From Saccharopolyspora galaxeae (GTDB lineage Bacteria; Actinomycetota; Actinomycetes; Mycobacteriales; Pseudonocardiaceae): 64,000 nucleotides of DNA. The number at the start of each line of letters is the position of its first letter. Position 1 is the stretch's first letter. The stretch spans positions 535,434 through 599,433 of the forward strand of contig NZ_JADDUE010000003.1 of NCBI RefSeq assembly GCF_016526145.1. Reading direction: 5' to 3'. The position numbers and the translations under genes are program-made. Below the pieces are notes generated by a model. It did not search any database. It was given only the letters and a program-made list of their open reading frames with translations, and was not told the DNA's origin. This document shows, piece by piece, positions 39,315-47,997 of this stretch.

Positions 39315-40244
39315 ATGCTGCGCACGGCATTGCTGGCGGCGGCGCGGGAGCCCCGCGTCCGCCACCTGGTCGAGGCCAACCCGCTCACCCGCCCCGTCGT
39401 CGACCGCTACATCGCCGGAACGACCGCCCAGGACGCGGTCCGCACCACGCGCGCGCTGGCCGATCATGGCCTGCACGTCACCCTGGACCACCTCGGGGAG
39501 GACACCACCGACGCGGACAAGGCTGCCGCGACGGTGGCGGCGTACCGGACGGTGCTGGACTCGCTCGGCTCGGCCGGGCTCGCCGATCGAGCCGAAGTTT
39601 CGGTGAAGCTGTCCGCAGTGGGCCAGTTCCTGCCCGGTGACGGGGCGAAGATCGCGCTGGCGAACGCGCAGCGGATCTGCGAGGCGGCCGCGGCGGTGGG
39701 CACCACGGTCACCTTGGACATGGAGGACCACACCACCACGGATTCCACTTTGGACATCTTGCGGGATCTGCGGGTGGACTTCCCATGGGCGGGAGCGGTG
39801 CTGCAGGCGTACCTGCGCCGCACCGAGCAGGACTGCCGGGACCTGGCGTCGGCGGGCTCACGAGTGCGGCTGTGCAAGGGCGCCTACGCCGAGCCGGAGT
39901 CCGTGGCCTTCCCGGACAAGTCCGAAGTGGACCGTTCTTACGTGCGGTGCCTGAAGACGCTGATGAACGGCGAGGGCTACCCGATGGTCGCCACGCACGA
40001 TCCGCGGATGGTGGCGATCGCCGACGACCTGGCGCAACGGGCCGGGCGGTCACCGGAAAGCTTCGAGTTCCAGATGCTGTACGGGATCCGCCCGGCCGAG
40101 CAGGAACGACTCGCCGCGGAGGGCAAGCGGCTGCGCGTCTACCTCGCCTACGGCGACGAGTGGTACGGGTACTTCATGCGCCGGTTGGCCGAACGCCCCG
40201 CGAACATCGCCTTCTTCGCCCGATCGCTGCTCGGGAGGGGCTGA
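39315..40244 (+). CDS. Proline dehydrogenase (monofunctional)
   Basis: 309 aa. FAD-barrel motifs: VSVKLSAVGQFL, LDMEDHTTTDSTLDILRDLR, LQAYLRRTEQDC, RLCKGAYAEPESVAF, YPMVATHDPRM, FQMLYGIRPAEQERL and LRVYLAYGDEWYGYFMRRLAERP. Oxidises proline to P5C, which the upstream pruA product finishes. ATG 39315 behind AGAGGAGA. Same transcript as pruA. Confidence 0.95.
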   Translation: MLRTALLAAAREPRVRHLVEANPLTRPVVDRYIAGTTAQDAVRTTRALADHGLHVTLDHLGEDTTDADKAAATVAAYRTVLDSLGSAGLADRAEVSVKLSAVGQFLPGDGAKIALANAQRICEAAAAVGTTVTLDMEDHTTTDSTLDILRDLRVDFPWAGAVLQAYLRRTEQDCRDLASAGSRVRLCKGAYAEPESVAFPDKSEVDRSYVRCLKTLMNGEGYPMVATHDPRMVAIADDLAQRAGRSPESFEFQMLYGIRPAEQERLAAEGKRLRVYLAYGDEWYGYFMRRLAERPANIAFFARSLLGRG

Positions 40245-40259
40245 GCGGTACCGGTGCGC

Positions 40260-41408
40260 TCACGCCGCAGGTACGGGCGGCTGCGGGTAGGGCTGGTGGC
40301 AGACGGCCTGGTTGATCGCGTCGGCGGCGTCGTAGATGATCGGGACCGCCCGTTCGCCCAGCATGAAGACGTTCAGCGACATCGACACCTGTTGCCTGCC
40401 GTCGGCCGTGGAGAACGCATAACTGCTGTAGCCGGGGATCGAGCCGGTGTGGCCCCACAACGTGACACCGCAGGTCAGCTCGATGTTCTCCAGACCGAGT
40501 CCGTAGTCGGGAAAGACCGGGTCGCCACCGGGCACGGCCCGCAGCATCTCGTCGACCAGCGGACGCGGCAGCAGCTCGCCGCGGAACAGCGCGCGGTAGA
40601 AGCGGTTCATGTCCGCTGCACCGGAGACCATCCCGTACGACGCCCACGCGAACGACGGATCGAGCTCGGTCAACGGGTACCTCGTCGGATCGCCGGTCTG
40701 CTCGGGCAGCACGTGGTGACCGGTCGCGTGCGGCCCGTTGATCAGCGGGTAGTGCACCGGCAGGTAGCTCTGCCGCATCCCGGCTGGACCGAGGACGCGA
40801 TGTTGGAACACCGCGCTCAACGGCTCACCGGTGAGCTCCTCGACGATCATGCCGAGCACGATGTAGTTGGTGTTGCTGTAACTCCACTGCTGCCCGGGTT
40901 CGGCGACCGGCCCGTGCGCGACGGCCAGGTCCACGAGCTGGCGAGGTGCGAAGGGCCGGTGCACGTAATCATCGGGAAATCGGAACTCCGGCGCCTGCGC
41001 GTAATCGAAGAGCCCACTGGTGTGCTGCAGCAGGTTCCGCACGGTGATCCGCTCGTCCCCCGGAACCACGTCCGGCAGCACTTCGGCCAGCGGCTGGTCG
41101 AGACCGAGGCGGTTTTCGTGCACCAGTTGCAGCACGATCGTCGCCGTGACGCTCTTGGTGAGGCTGGCGACCCGCCACCGCCCCCGCTGCGGCACCGGCG
41201 CACCGGTCCGCAGGTCGGCGACACCGCTGCGCAACACGGTTTCCGAACCCGGCTCGGAGTGCCGGTACAGCACACCCGGCACACCTTGCTCGACCATGCG
41301 GTCCAGCGCGTCCTGCACCTGCGGCTCGGCGGGCGCCGCCGCCACCTGCCCCGGTGCGCACAGCAGCACCAGGGCCGTGGCGACGAGACTCCACGTTCGC
41401 TTCGCCAT
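40260..41408 (-). CDS. Secreted serine hydrolase, beta-lactamase/D-Ala-D-Ala carboxypeptidase family
   Basis: 382 aa. Signal peptide at 1-25 (basic KR, then WSLVATALVLLCAPGQVAAAPA). Class C/PBP-type triad: SLTK near residue 83, YSN (WSYSNTNYIVLG) and HTG (LWGHTGSIPGYS). Family members are D,D-carboxypeptidases or esterases (serine hydrolase DUF). ATG at 41408 follows GAGGAGGG. Monocistronic, convergent with proline dehydrogenase with a 15-base gap. Confidence 0.93.
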   Translation of the reverse strand: MAKRTWSLVATALVLLCAPGQVAAAPAEPQVQDALDRMVEQGVPGVLYRHSEPGSETVLRSGVADLRTGAPVPQRGRWRVASLTKSVTATIVLQLVHENRLGLDQPLAEVLPDVVPGDERITVRNLLQHTSGLFDYAQAPEFRFPDDYVHRPFAPRQLVDLAVAHGPVAEPGQQWSYSNTNYIVLGMIVEELTGEPLSAVFQHRVLGPAGMRQSYLPVHYPLINGPHATGHHVLPEQTGDPTRYPLTELDPSFAWASYGMVSGAADMNRFYRALFRGELLPRPLVDEMLRAVPGGDPVFPDYGLGLENIELTCGVTLWGHTGSIPGYSSYAFSTADGRQQVSMSLNVFMLGERAVPIIYDAADAINQAVCHQPYPQPPVPAA

Positions 41409-41589
41409 CCGCCCTCCTCGATCAAGGAGGAGGCTACTCGCGCGACCCCGCCGCAGACGATCTTGCTGTTCGCTGCACGTCCGCCTGCCATGCGTCCGGC
41501 CGCCCCACCGCCGGCCAGGACGACGCAGATCGTGCTCCGTTTCCGCGATTTGGCCGGTCGGCGCACCAGGCGCGGCGAGTGGGCCCGGC

Positions 41590-42897
41590 TCAGCCCGGTT
41601 CGGAATCAGCCCGTTCGGTCCCCTCCGCGCTGACGTCCACGCGCACCCGGGAAATCCGCAAGCCTTCCATGGCCAGAACGGTGAACTCGTGCCCCAATGC
41701 GCGCACGGATTCACCGGCGGCGGGAATGCGGCCGAACCGCCCGAGGACGAATCCAGCCAACGTGTCGTACGGCCCCTCCGGCAGCACGACACCGGTCTTG
41801 TCCTCAACGTCGTTGCGGTGCAGCATCCCGTCGAGCTCGAAGACACCGGCAGCGGACGTGGTCGCCGCGCGCCCACCGGGGTCGTACTCGTCCCAGATCT
41901 CCCCGACGATCTCCTCGACGAGATCTTCGACGCTGACGATGCCATCGGTGCCGCCGTACTCGTCGGCGACGACGGCCAAGTGGCTGCCGTCGCGGCCGCG
42001 CATCCGGGTCAGCGCGGCCAGCACCGGCTTGGTGCCCGGCATGACGGCGATCGGGCGTGCCAGCCCGCCGACCGTGCTCGCGCCGCGGCGGCCGCGGGTC
42101 GCGGTGTACAGATCGCGGATGTGCACGAACCCGACCACGTCGTCGGGCGATGCTTCCCGCATCACCGGGTAGCGCGAGTGCGGTTTTCCCGCGACCTCGT
42201 CGGCCGCCTCCCGCGGTGACATCGCGGCGTCCAGGAAGTGCACCTCGGTGCGGGGAACCATGACTTCGCTGAGCACCCGATCACCTGCCTCGAACGCGTC
42301 GATGATCAGCCGGCGCTCCTCCACGGTGAGCTGATCGCTGGCGCGGACCATGTCGCGCAGCTCCTGCTCGCTCACCGAGCCTTCCGCCTCCCGCGGGCTC
42401 AGCCCCATCAGCCGCACCACGGCGTTCGTCGACTTCGACAGCAACCAGATCACCGGACGGCAAGCTGTCGCCACCGCGTCGAGCACTCCGGCCGCCGTGA
42501 GCGACACCGCCTCGGGCTTCTGCAACGCGAGCCGCTTCGGCGCCAACTCGCCGAATACGAGCGAGAGGTACGAGACGAACACCGTCACCGCGATCAACGA
42601 CACCGTGGCCGACAGCCCCGCGGGCAGTCCCCAACCGGACAGCGCGGGTTCCAGCCGCACGGCGATCGTCGCCCCGCCGTAGCTGGAGGCGAAGAACCCG
42701 GTGAAGGTGACGCCGATCTGCACGGCGGACAGGAACCGGTTCGGATCGGCTTTCAGCCGTGCCACGCCCCTACCGCGCCGTCCGGCTTCGGCGAGCCGGT
42801 GGACCTGGGCGTCCCGGAGCGAGACCAGCGCGATCTCCGCAGCGGCGAAGAAGCCGCCGAGCAGGACGAACCAACGCCAGGTTCGCCGCGACGCCAT
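41590..42897 (-). CDS. Hemolysin-family (CNNM/CorC) membrane protein with CBS domains
   Basis: 435 aa from the ATG at 42897. DUF21 (CNNM) membrane domain: FVLLGGFFAAAEIALVSLRDAQVHRLAE, TFTGFFASSYGG, VSYLSLVFGELAPKRLALQKPE. Paired CBS domains: VMVPRTEVHFLDAAMSPREAADEV ... GFVHIRDL and VVADEYGGTDGIVSVEDLVEEIVGEI. A CorC_HlyC transport-associated domain ends the protein. Involved in Mg2+/Co2+ efflux or homeostasis in known members. The first helix is short; a hydrophobic stretch just upstream lies in another frame, so a frameshift at the 5' end cannot be excluded. Confidence 0.87.
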   Translation of the reverse strand: MASRRTWRWFVLLGGFFAAAEIALVSLRDAQVHRLAEAGRRGRGVARLKADPNRFLSAVQIGVTFTGFFASSYGGATIAVRLEPALSGWGLPAGLSATVSLIAVTVFVSYLSLVFGELAPKRLALQKPEAVSLTAAGVLDAVATACRPVIWLLSKSTNAVVRLMGLSPREAEGSVSEQELRDMVRASDQLTVEERRLIIDAFEAGDRVLSEVMVPRTEVHFLDAAMSPREAADEVAGKPHSRYPVMREASPDDVVGFVHIRDLYTATRGRRGASTVGGLARPIAVMPGTKPVLAALTRMRGRDGSHLAVVADEYGGTDGIVSVEDLVEEIVGEIWDEYDPGGRAATTSAAGVFELDGMLHRNDVEDKTGVVLPEGPYDTLAGFVLGRFGRIPAAGESVRALGHEFTVLAMEGLRISRVRVDVSAEGTERADSEPG

Positions 42898-43056
42898 CCA
42901 TCCCGCAATCGTGACCGCCGAATCCCCGGACCACCAGCGGGCGGCGCGTCCACCGCCGCAGCGAGGAGAATCATCGGGGCGATCAAACCAGCCAGCACCG
43001 AATGCGCCACCGAGAACCGGGAAGGCCGACCAGCAGATCACGGATGCATGCGCGCT

Positions 43057-43170
43057 ATGCCGGCGCGCACGGTCGCAACCACATCGGGATTCTATGATCA
43101 GTCCCACTTGACCCGCCATTTCAAGCGCGTGCTCGGCGTTGCGCCCGGCGCGTACGCCCGCAGCAGCCCC
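43057..43170 (+). pseudogene. AraC-family regulator, 3' fragment
   Basis: The frame reads ATTSGFYDQSHLTRHFKR then VLGVAPGAYAR, which is the second helix-turn-helix of an AraC/XylS regulator (A..GF.DQSHL.R.FKR..G..PG.Y). No upstream part of an AraC protein is present: the bases before it belong to the antisense hemolysin-family gene and its leader. The fragment is a leftover of a deleted gene. Confidence 0.75.
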
Positions 43171-43649
43171 GGCCTCGACAACGTGTCGCGTCGAGCCGAA
43201 ATGAGGAAACCGCGGCAGCCTCGTAGGACGAACCCCCTACGAAAGGCCGCGCTCGGGCGGGCATTCGGTCCGACGCCCTTCCTGCCGGCAACGGCCAGTT
43301 CCGACTCCTGTAGAACAACCTCGGCAGGCACCGAAACACGCTCATGCGATTTCTGCAGAATACGGTTATTACACACTGTAACCCTGGTTGAGGCGGACAG
43401 GTGACCACCTCGGCCATTATGATGAAGCATTCTAGACGCTGTTGATGTCACCCGCCTGAGCGATGTGCTCGTTTCGGTTCCCGCCTGTAGATTTCACCAT
43501 CGACCGGCACGGATACGGAGGTCAGTAGTGGATTAGCAACCGAGACGTCCCTGCTCGTCAGCCGTTGGACGGTAGTCGGCTTGCCGTGTACGGAAGCGGA
43601 CTCAGCGACAGGGACTCCGTCGCCAGCGTTCGCTGCACCAGAGCAATAA
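43171..43649. other. Degenerate stretch without an intact gene
   Basis: No intact gene. Composition falls below the surrounding GC (for example around 43365-43435). A frame ending SPAFAAPEQ-stop just before 43650 looks like the end of a signal peptide and may be the decayed front of the following fragment. Confidence 0.4.
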
Positions 43650-43850
43650 CAAGAATCCACATCTTGGACCACCCGCAAAGTCGGAGAAGAAGGCGGCACG
43701 ACCGTCATTCGTATCGATATCTCCGACGGCGGCAACACGTTCTGCCTCGATGCCGGCAGCGACGAACCCGAGGTCGGCCCGGGCAGCCAGGTGAGGATCA
43801 CCAAGACCGCTGGCTCGGACCAGCAGAAGTGGCACGTCCGGGAGGACTGA
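43650..43850 (+). pseudogene. Secreted lectin-like protein, 3' fragment
   Basis: An open frame without start codon encodes VIRIDISDGGNTFCLDAG followed by GSQVRITKTAGSDQQKWHVRED and a stop at 43848. The order G-x-FCLDAG, then a Q-x-W near the end, recalls a ricin-B type QxW repeat. It is followed three bases later by a strong hairpin, as expected for a real gene end. An in-frame TAA at 43647 separates it from SPAFAAPEQ, which resembles a signal-peptide cleavage region, so the gene looks inactivated. The fold assignment is tentative. Confidence 0.45.
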
Positions 43851-43852
43851 CG

Positions 43853-43880
43853 CGGGGCGAAGCTGCTCAACTTCGCCCCG
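43853..43880 (+). terminator. Hairpin after the lectin-like fragment
   Basis: Perfect 10-bp stem CGGGGCGAAG / CTTCGCCCCG with an 8-base loop, starting three bases after the TGA at 43848-43850. Confidence 0.7.
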
Positions 43881-44118
43881 TACCTGAATTGGGGATCCGG
43901 GCTAGGCATGAGGACCACTTCGGAAACCACTCGCACGACGAAGCAGTGCTGGTCAGTAACATTCCGTCGACGAACCAGCTGTAGTACCGGAGCCACAACG
44001 ACTACTCGGACATCATCCGGAATTAGCAGTCGAGCGGCCATGGGAACGGCGAAGCGGTTGCCAAACTCCACGCCCTCTGCATTGCCGCTCCCGCACAAAG
44101 AGTTGGGATGGTATTATC

Positions 44119-44490
44119 ATGCTTGGCTTGGATGAAACTAAAAACAAGCTGCTCAAAGACGGCGACGCTCTCTTTGGACGCGCCATCCGCGACATCCTCG
44201 GAAGTCTTCCTTTTGTGACGAAAGGGCGCGCCCATCGTACTTTTGATATCTCTATTGTGAACCTCAGCGACTACACCCTGACGCCGTGTTTCGTCCAGTT
44301 TCAACACGGGAGGATGTCGATCTCCTCCGTTTCACCCGGCGGTTATATCGCAATTGATCCGGACGACCCCGGAGAGGACCATCGCAGTTGGCCGGGGCAA
44401 GGAGCGAAAGAGTACGAAATAATTCCGGGTGCCGGCGGTTGCATTGCCAGCGAGTCCAAAGGATTTGCGACCGGCGTAGAGGTGAGATGA
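44119..44490 (+). CDS. Small unrecognised protein, possible front part of a frameshifted cytolysin-like gene
   Basis: 123 aa, GGGATGG ribosome site upstream. Lower GC and looser codon use than the flanking genes. A helical start (LDETKNKLLKDGDALFGRAIRDIL) is followed by beta-rich sequence: FDISIVNLSDYTLTPCFVQF, SSVSPGGYIAIDPDD and ASESKGFATGVE. The pattern N-x-S-x-YTLT ... G-x-x-G-x-x ... I-x-W-x-NPF across this and the next frame recalls actinoporin/aegerolysin-like membrane-binding beta-sandwiches. I cannot name the family. The stop overlaps the next ATG (ATGA). Confidence 0.6.
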   Translation: MLGLDETKNKLLKDGDALFGRAIRDILGSLPFVTKGRAHRTFDISIVNLSDYTLTPCFVQFQHGRMSISSVSPGGYIAIDPDDPGEDHRSWPGQGAKEYEIIPGAGGCIASESKGFATGVEVR

Positions 44491-44678
44491 TATTTTTGTC
44501 ACACCTCCCCGGCAACAAGTTCGGCGAAATTCTGCAAATACACTGGGACAACCCGTTCAAGGGGAGCAACGCGCTGGATGTGCGGCCCAACAAATCGGCT
44601 ATCGATGCGGATTGGAGCGACATCCACGGAAATAACGCACAGGTCCTCTTGCACATCAAGAATTCCTGGCGCCCATGA
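44487..44678 (+). CDS. Small protein continuing the preceding one in another frame
   Basis: 63 aa: MIFLSHLPGNKFGEILQI then HWDNPFKGSNALDV and HGNNAQVLLHIKNSW. It reads as the natural C-terminal half of the preceding beta-sandwich (TGVE + MIFLSH...). Removing two bases near 44484 would join both into about 185 aa. Either the gene is frameshifted or two coupled ORFs are made; ATG 44487 overlaps the upstream stop and has only that coupling as initiation signal. Confidence 0.55.
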   Translation: MIFLSHLPGNKFGEILQIHWDNPFKGSNALDVRPNKSAIDADWSDIHGNNAQVLLHIKNSWRP

Positions 44679-45153
44679 CCGGTGGCGGTGGGCGGTGCAG
44701 AGTGCGAGCCGGACCGGGTCGTGCAACTTCCGCGCTGCAGCCTGTCCCGCAGAGCCATGAACCGCTCCCGCAACCACCGATACCCGGTCTGCTTGAAGCA
44801 CGTCGCATCGCCGCTGAGGCCACCCCCGCCGAAGCCGCTCACAACGCAGACTCGCCCGCGCACACGATCGACACCGTCCTCAGCAATGCCGTCACCGGCT
44901 TACAGCAGCTTTCGGCCGTCCTGCGGTGGAAGCTCATGAAAAACTGTGAACGGGTCGCCAGTCCAGATGCCGAGCTTGCTGCGGGAGCGGCACATAGTCG
45001 CATCCAGCTCGCGGAGCCTCGGGCGACGCTGATCCCGTTCTACCGCGAGTCGTACTCACTCCACGATATTGACTGCGCAATCGCAGCCTCGCGCTGAGCA
45101 CACGCATCGACGACACACTGCGGATCCGTGGCTCGCGCGCGTCATCGAACTGC
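44679..45153. other. Non-coding or decayed stretch
   Basis: No intact gene. Open frames on both strands lack starts with ribosome sites and recognisable motifs. It likely holds further remnants between the cytolysin-like pair and the glycosyltransferase fragment. Confidence 0.4.
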
Positions 45154-45530
45154 GGTCCCTGCACGTCGATGTCCCCGAAGAACCGGCTCAGCAGCGAGAA
45201 GTGCTCGTTGCCGGCGAAGGTCGGGCACAGCCGAACCACCAGCACCCCGGCTTTCCCGGCCGCGGCGCGGTCTCCCGCGCCGTGCCGAGGAAACCCCCAG
45301 CGTCGCGCGCATCCCGCTCGCTGCGCCCTGGCCGTTCTGCCGCGGGCCGGCGGGTACCCCGCCGCGATCGGGACGAAATCGGCGCCTGCGGCCTCGACGG
45401 GGCCCTGCCAGGCCTCGCCGGTCAGGTAGGAGACGCGGTGGCCGCGGCGAGTCAGCTCCTCGACCAGCGGCAGGGTCGGGTTCACGTGTCCGTGCGCGGG
45501 AATGATGGCGAAGGCCAAGTGGCGGGGCAT
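45154..45530 (-). pseudogene. MGT-family (macrolide-type) glycosyltransferase, deleted remnant
   Basis: The frame from the ATG at 45530 begins MPRHLAFAIIPAHGHVNP, then LPLVEELTRRGHRVSYL and GADFVPIAAG, a classic N-terminus of OleD-like UDP-glycosyltransferases. After about 60 residues the frame turns Arg-rich, then resumes with VVRLCPTFAGNEHFSLLSRFF, a later conserved block, so an internal segment is lost or scrambled. The C-terminal nucleotide-sugar domain is missing. It points away from the intact glycosyltransferase gene at 45885. Confidence 0.78.
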
Positions 45531-45884
45531 GCTTCCTCGTCTGACGCGATAGATGAGATGCGGCCGCTTCGGATCCACAGCGTTTTTCCACGCTACGGAT
45601 AAATCGCCATCAAACAAGTTTCCCGATAGTGACGCCGAATACACCCTGCCGACCCTGTTTCCGCGGATCAACGTGCAACCCCTGTGACCTGCGCTTCCGC
45701 TCGGGCGGCCGGTCCGGATTCCGAGAAGGACCACTTGGTAGCACCGCAGGCACCATCCGCGCGCGAACCTTGCCCGGATCTCATATGACCACTCGAACGG
45801 GTGATCATCGCGGGAGGTGGGTTGTCGCGCGGGGCACCGACATGAATGGATCCGAGTAGGAAATTTTCGTCGTGAAGGTTTGAT
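45531..45884. promoter_or_regulatory. Leader region of the glycosyltransferase-hydrolase-P450 cassette
   Basis: About 350 bases, no gene supported. The region is locally AT-richer and must include the promoter for the rightward cassette. GAAGG lies seven bases before the ATG at 45885. No operator repeat was recognised. Confidence 0.45.
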
Positions 45885-47054
45885 ATGAGGGTTCTCGTAA
45901 CCACGCTTCCCGCATTCGGTCATTTCTATCCGATGGTCGCGTTCTCCTGGGCGCTGCGCAGCGCTGGTCATCAGGTGCTCGTCGCGGGCCCGCGGCTGAT
46001 CGTGAATGAAGCCCGCAACGCGGGACTGGCGGGCACGGTCGTCAGCGATGTCTCCGTCCGCGACCTGTGGGCGGCCAGTGACGATCCGACCGGGGAAGAC
46101 AACCACCGGCCGATCGCCGACCTCGGCTTGGATATCGCCGACCGCGCGGCCACCGACGTCCTCCAGCTCTGTCGTGACTGGCGCCCGGACGTGGTGATGT
46201 CCGATCCCATGGAGTTCGCCGGACCGCTCGCCGCCGGACTGGCCGGGATCCCCACCGTGTCGCACCGCTGGGGACTGCACTGCCCGGACGAACTGATCAG
46301 CTCCTTGTGGGAATCGGCCGGGCCGAAGCGGCGGGCGCTGCACGATCGCTTCGGGATCGACGCCGCCGCGCTCGAACCGCACGCCGTGCTGGACACGTGC
46401 CCGCCGGGGCTGCGCCGCACCGAGAACTCCTCGTGGATTTCGATGCGATACGTCCCCTACTGCGGCAACGCGGTGCTGCCGCGCTGGCTGACCGAACCCC
46501 GCGCGAAACCCCGGGTGTGCGTGTCCATGAGCAGCCTGCCGATGCGGCAGGGCCTGGAAGCGCTCAGTACCGCCGCGCGAGCGTTGTCCGACATGCCGGT
46601 GGAGGTCGTGCTGTCCGGCACCGGATCCCGGGATTCCTCGCTGGGGGCTCTCCCGCCGAACGTGCGGGCGCCGGGCTGGCTCCCGCACGACCAGCTGTTG
46701 TCCGCGTGCGATGCGGTCGTGCACCACGGCGGGGCGGGCAGCTCGATGGTCTCGTTGACCAAGGCGTTGCCGCAGATCGTTGTGCCGCAGCTCGGCGACC
46801 AGTTCGCCAACGCCGAACAGCTCGAACGACGCGGCATCGCCCACAGGATTGCGGTGTCCGACCTGTCCGAGGAGGCCGTCGCCGAGGGCGTCGAGCGCGT
46901 TCTCGAGGACCCGGCGTACCGGAACAACGCCGCCGAACTCCGCTCCGAGATCGAGGCGATGCGCTCGCCCACCCGCGCGGTCGCCGAGTTCGAGAGCGCC
47001 GCGTGCGCCGCGAGCACCGGCGCTACGCCGCCGGAACCCGTCCCGGCGCCCTGA
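45885..47054 (+). CDS. Antibiotic-type GT-B glycosyltransferase
   Basis: 389 aa. N-terminal MRVLVTTLPAFGHFYPMVAFSWALRSAGHQVLVA is the acceptor domain start of GT1 enzymes such as EryCIII/DesVII; the donor-binding block is APGWLPHDQLLSACDAVVHHGGAGSSMVSL with HHGGAGS around residues 277-283 and VPQLGDQFANAEQLERRGIAHRI. It would transfer a sugar, probably a deoxysugar from a TDP donor, to a small molecule. No sugar biosynthesis or auxiliary P450-like activator gene and no PKS/NRPS is in view. First gene of a tight three-gene cassette (28-base gap to the next). Confidence 0.9.
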   Translation: MRVLVTTLPAFGHFYPMVAFSWALRSAGHQVLVAGPRLIVNEARNAGLAGTVVSDVSVRDLWAASDDPTGEDNHRPIADLGLDIADRAATDVLQLCRDWRPDVVMSDPMEFAGPLAAGLAGIPTVSHRWGLHCPDELISSLWESAGPKRRALHDRFGIDAAALEPHAVLDTCPPGLRRTENSSWISMRYVPYCGNAVLPRWLTEPRAKPRVCVSMSSLPMRQGLEALSTAARALSDMPVEVVLSGTGSRDSSLGALPPNVRAPGWLPHDQLLSACDAVVHHGGAGSSMVSLTKALPQIVVPQLGDQFANAEQLERRGIAHRIAVSDLSEEAVAEGVERVLEDPAYRNNAAELRSEIEAMRSPTRAVAEFESAACAASTGATPPEPVPAP

Positions 47055-47082
47055 CATCGCTGACCACACGAGGAGTTGAGGC

Positions 47083-47997
47083 ATGTCGCCTGCCGCCTCC
47101 GGCAGTCTCGGCAGGATCCGCGAACGCGTCATCAGCACATCCCGGGGCCCGCTCAGCGCGCTCGAAGCACACCCTCCCGGCGAGGCGCTCGGCCGGATCG
47201 TGATGGTGACCGGATACCTGCACGACAAGAACCTGTGGACCGTGCCGCTGGCGTTGCTGTCCCGCGCCGGGTACCGCTGCCTGGTGTACAACCACCTCGG
47301 GCAGCCCGGATCGGGACGGGTGTCCGAATCCGGTGCCTACGAGGTGCAAAAGCTCGCCGGTGATCTGTCGGACGTGCTCACCACCTGGACGGGCGGCGAT
47401 CCGGTGCACCTGCTGGGCAGCTGTCTCGGCGGATTCGTCGCCCGCACGGCCGTGCTCGATGCGCCCCGCGCTGTCCGCAGCCTGACGCTGATCTCCTCCG
47501 GCCCCGGGCTCACCGCGTCCAAGTCCCCGGAGTTCCCGGACCACGTCCGGGAACTGCTCGCGAACGGCGGTCCGCGGGCGTTGTGGGAGGAGGTCTCTGG
47601 GTGGCTTCTCACGCACGGGCGGGAGGGCGGCCGCGCGTTCGACAGCTTCCGGCGCAACGTCCTCGACGCCGATCCCGAGCACCTGCTCGGATTCCCGGCG
47701 TCGCTGCGGAACCTGGATCCGCGGGAAGCGGACCTGTCCGCTGTGGACGTTCCCAAACTGGTCGTTCACGGAGGCGACGACGACACGTGGCCGCCGGACA
47801 GCATCGACCGCATGGCACGGCGGATCGGCGCGCGCAGCGCCGCGGTCGCGGGTGCCGGCCACGGTCCGCTGGTCGAACGGCCCGCCGCGACCACCGCGAT
47901 GATCCGCGCGTTCCTGGAGAGCAGCCGCCCGGCCCTACCGGAACCCCCGGCCGACCCCTCACCCACCCCGTCCGGAAGGACAAGGACTGCGGGATGA
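47083..47997 (+). CDS. Alpha/beta hydrolase with a cysteine nucleophile
   Basis: 304 aa. The nucleophile elbow reads LLGSCLGGF, so the catalytic position (residue 114) is Cys, not Ser. The acid is in GGDDDTW (232-234) and the histidine in GAGHGP (His260), giving a probable Cys-His-Asp triad. Cys nucleophiles occur in dienelactone hydrolases and in some natural-product thioesterases and cyclases. The N-terminus (MVTGYLHDKNLWTVPLALLSRAGYRCLVYNHLGQPGSG) is that of small esterases/lactonases. The Pro-rich C-terminal tail is disposable-looking. Its stop overlaps the P450 start (ATGA). Confidence 0.85.
   Translation: MSPAASGSLGRIRERVISTSRGPLSALEAHPPGEALGRIVMVTGYLHDKNLWTVPLALLSRAGYRCLVYNHLGQPGSGRVSESGAYEVQKLAGDLSDVLTTWTGGDPVHLLGSCLGGFVARTAVLDAPRAVRSLTLISSGPGLTASKSPEFPDHVRELLANGGPRALWEEVSGWLLTHGREGGRAFDSFRRNVLDADPEHLLGFPASLRNLDPREADLSAVDVPKLVVHGGDDDTWPPDSIDRMARRIGARSAAVAGAGHGPLVERPAATTAMIRAFLESSRPALPEPPADPSPTPSGRTRTAG

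Noticed and set aside
42753..43010. Hydrophobic start AHSVLAGLIAPMILLAAA in another frame before the hemolysin-family gene
   Set aside because: It could be the first helix of that protein after a frameshift, but the frame used already gives a complete DUF21 motif from its own ATG, so I did not call a frameshift.
43448..44098. 216-codon minus-strand frame
   Set aside because: Overlaps the lectin-like fragment and its terminator on the other strand, has no motif and no ribosome site.
44675..45097. Possible transposase tail (KNCERVAS) on the plus strand
   Set aside because: The resemblance to IS5-type transposase ends is only a few residues and no inverted repeats or catalytic residues are present.
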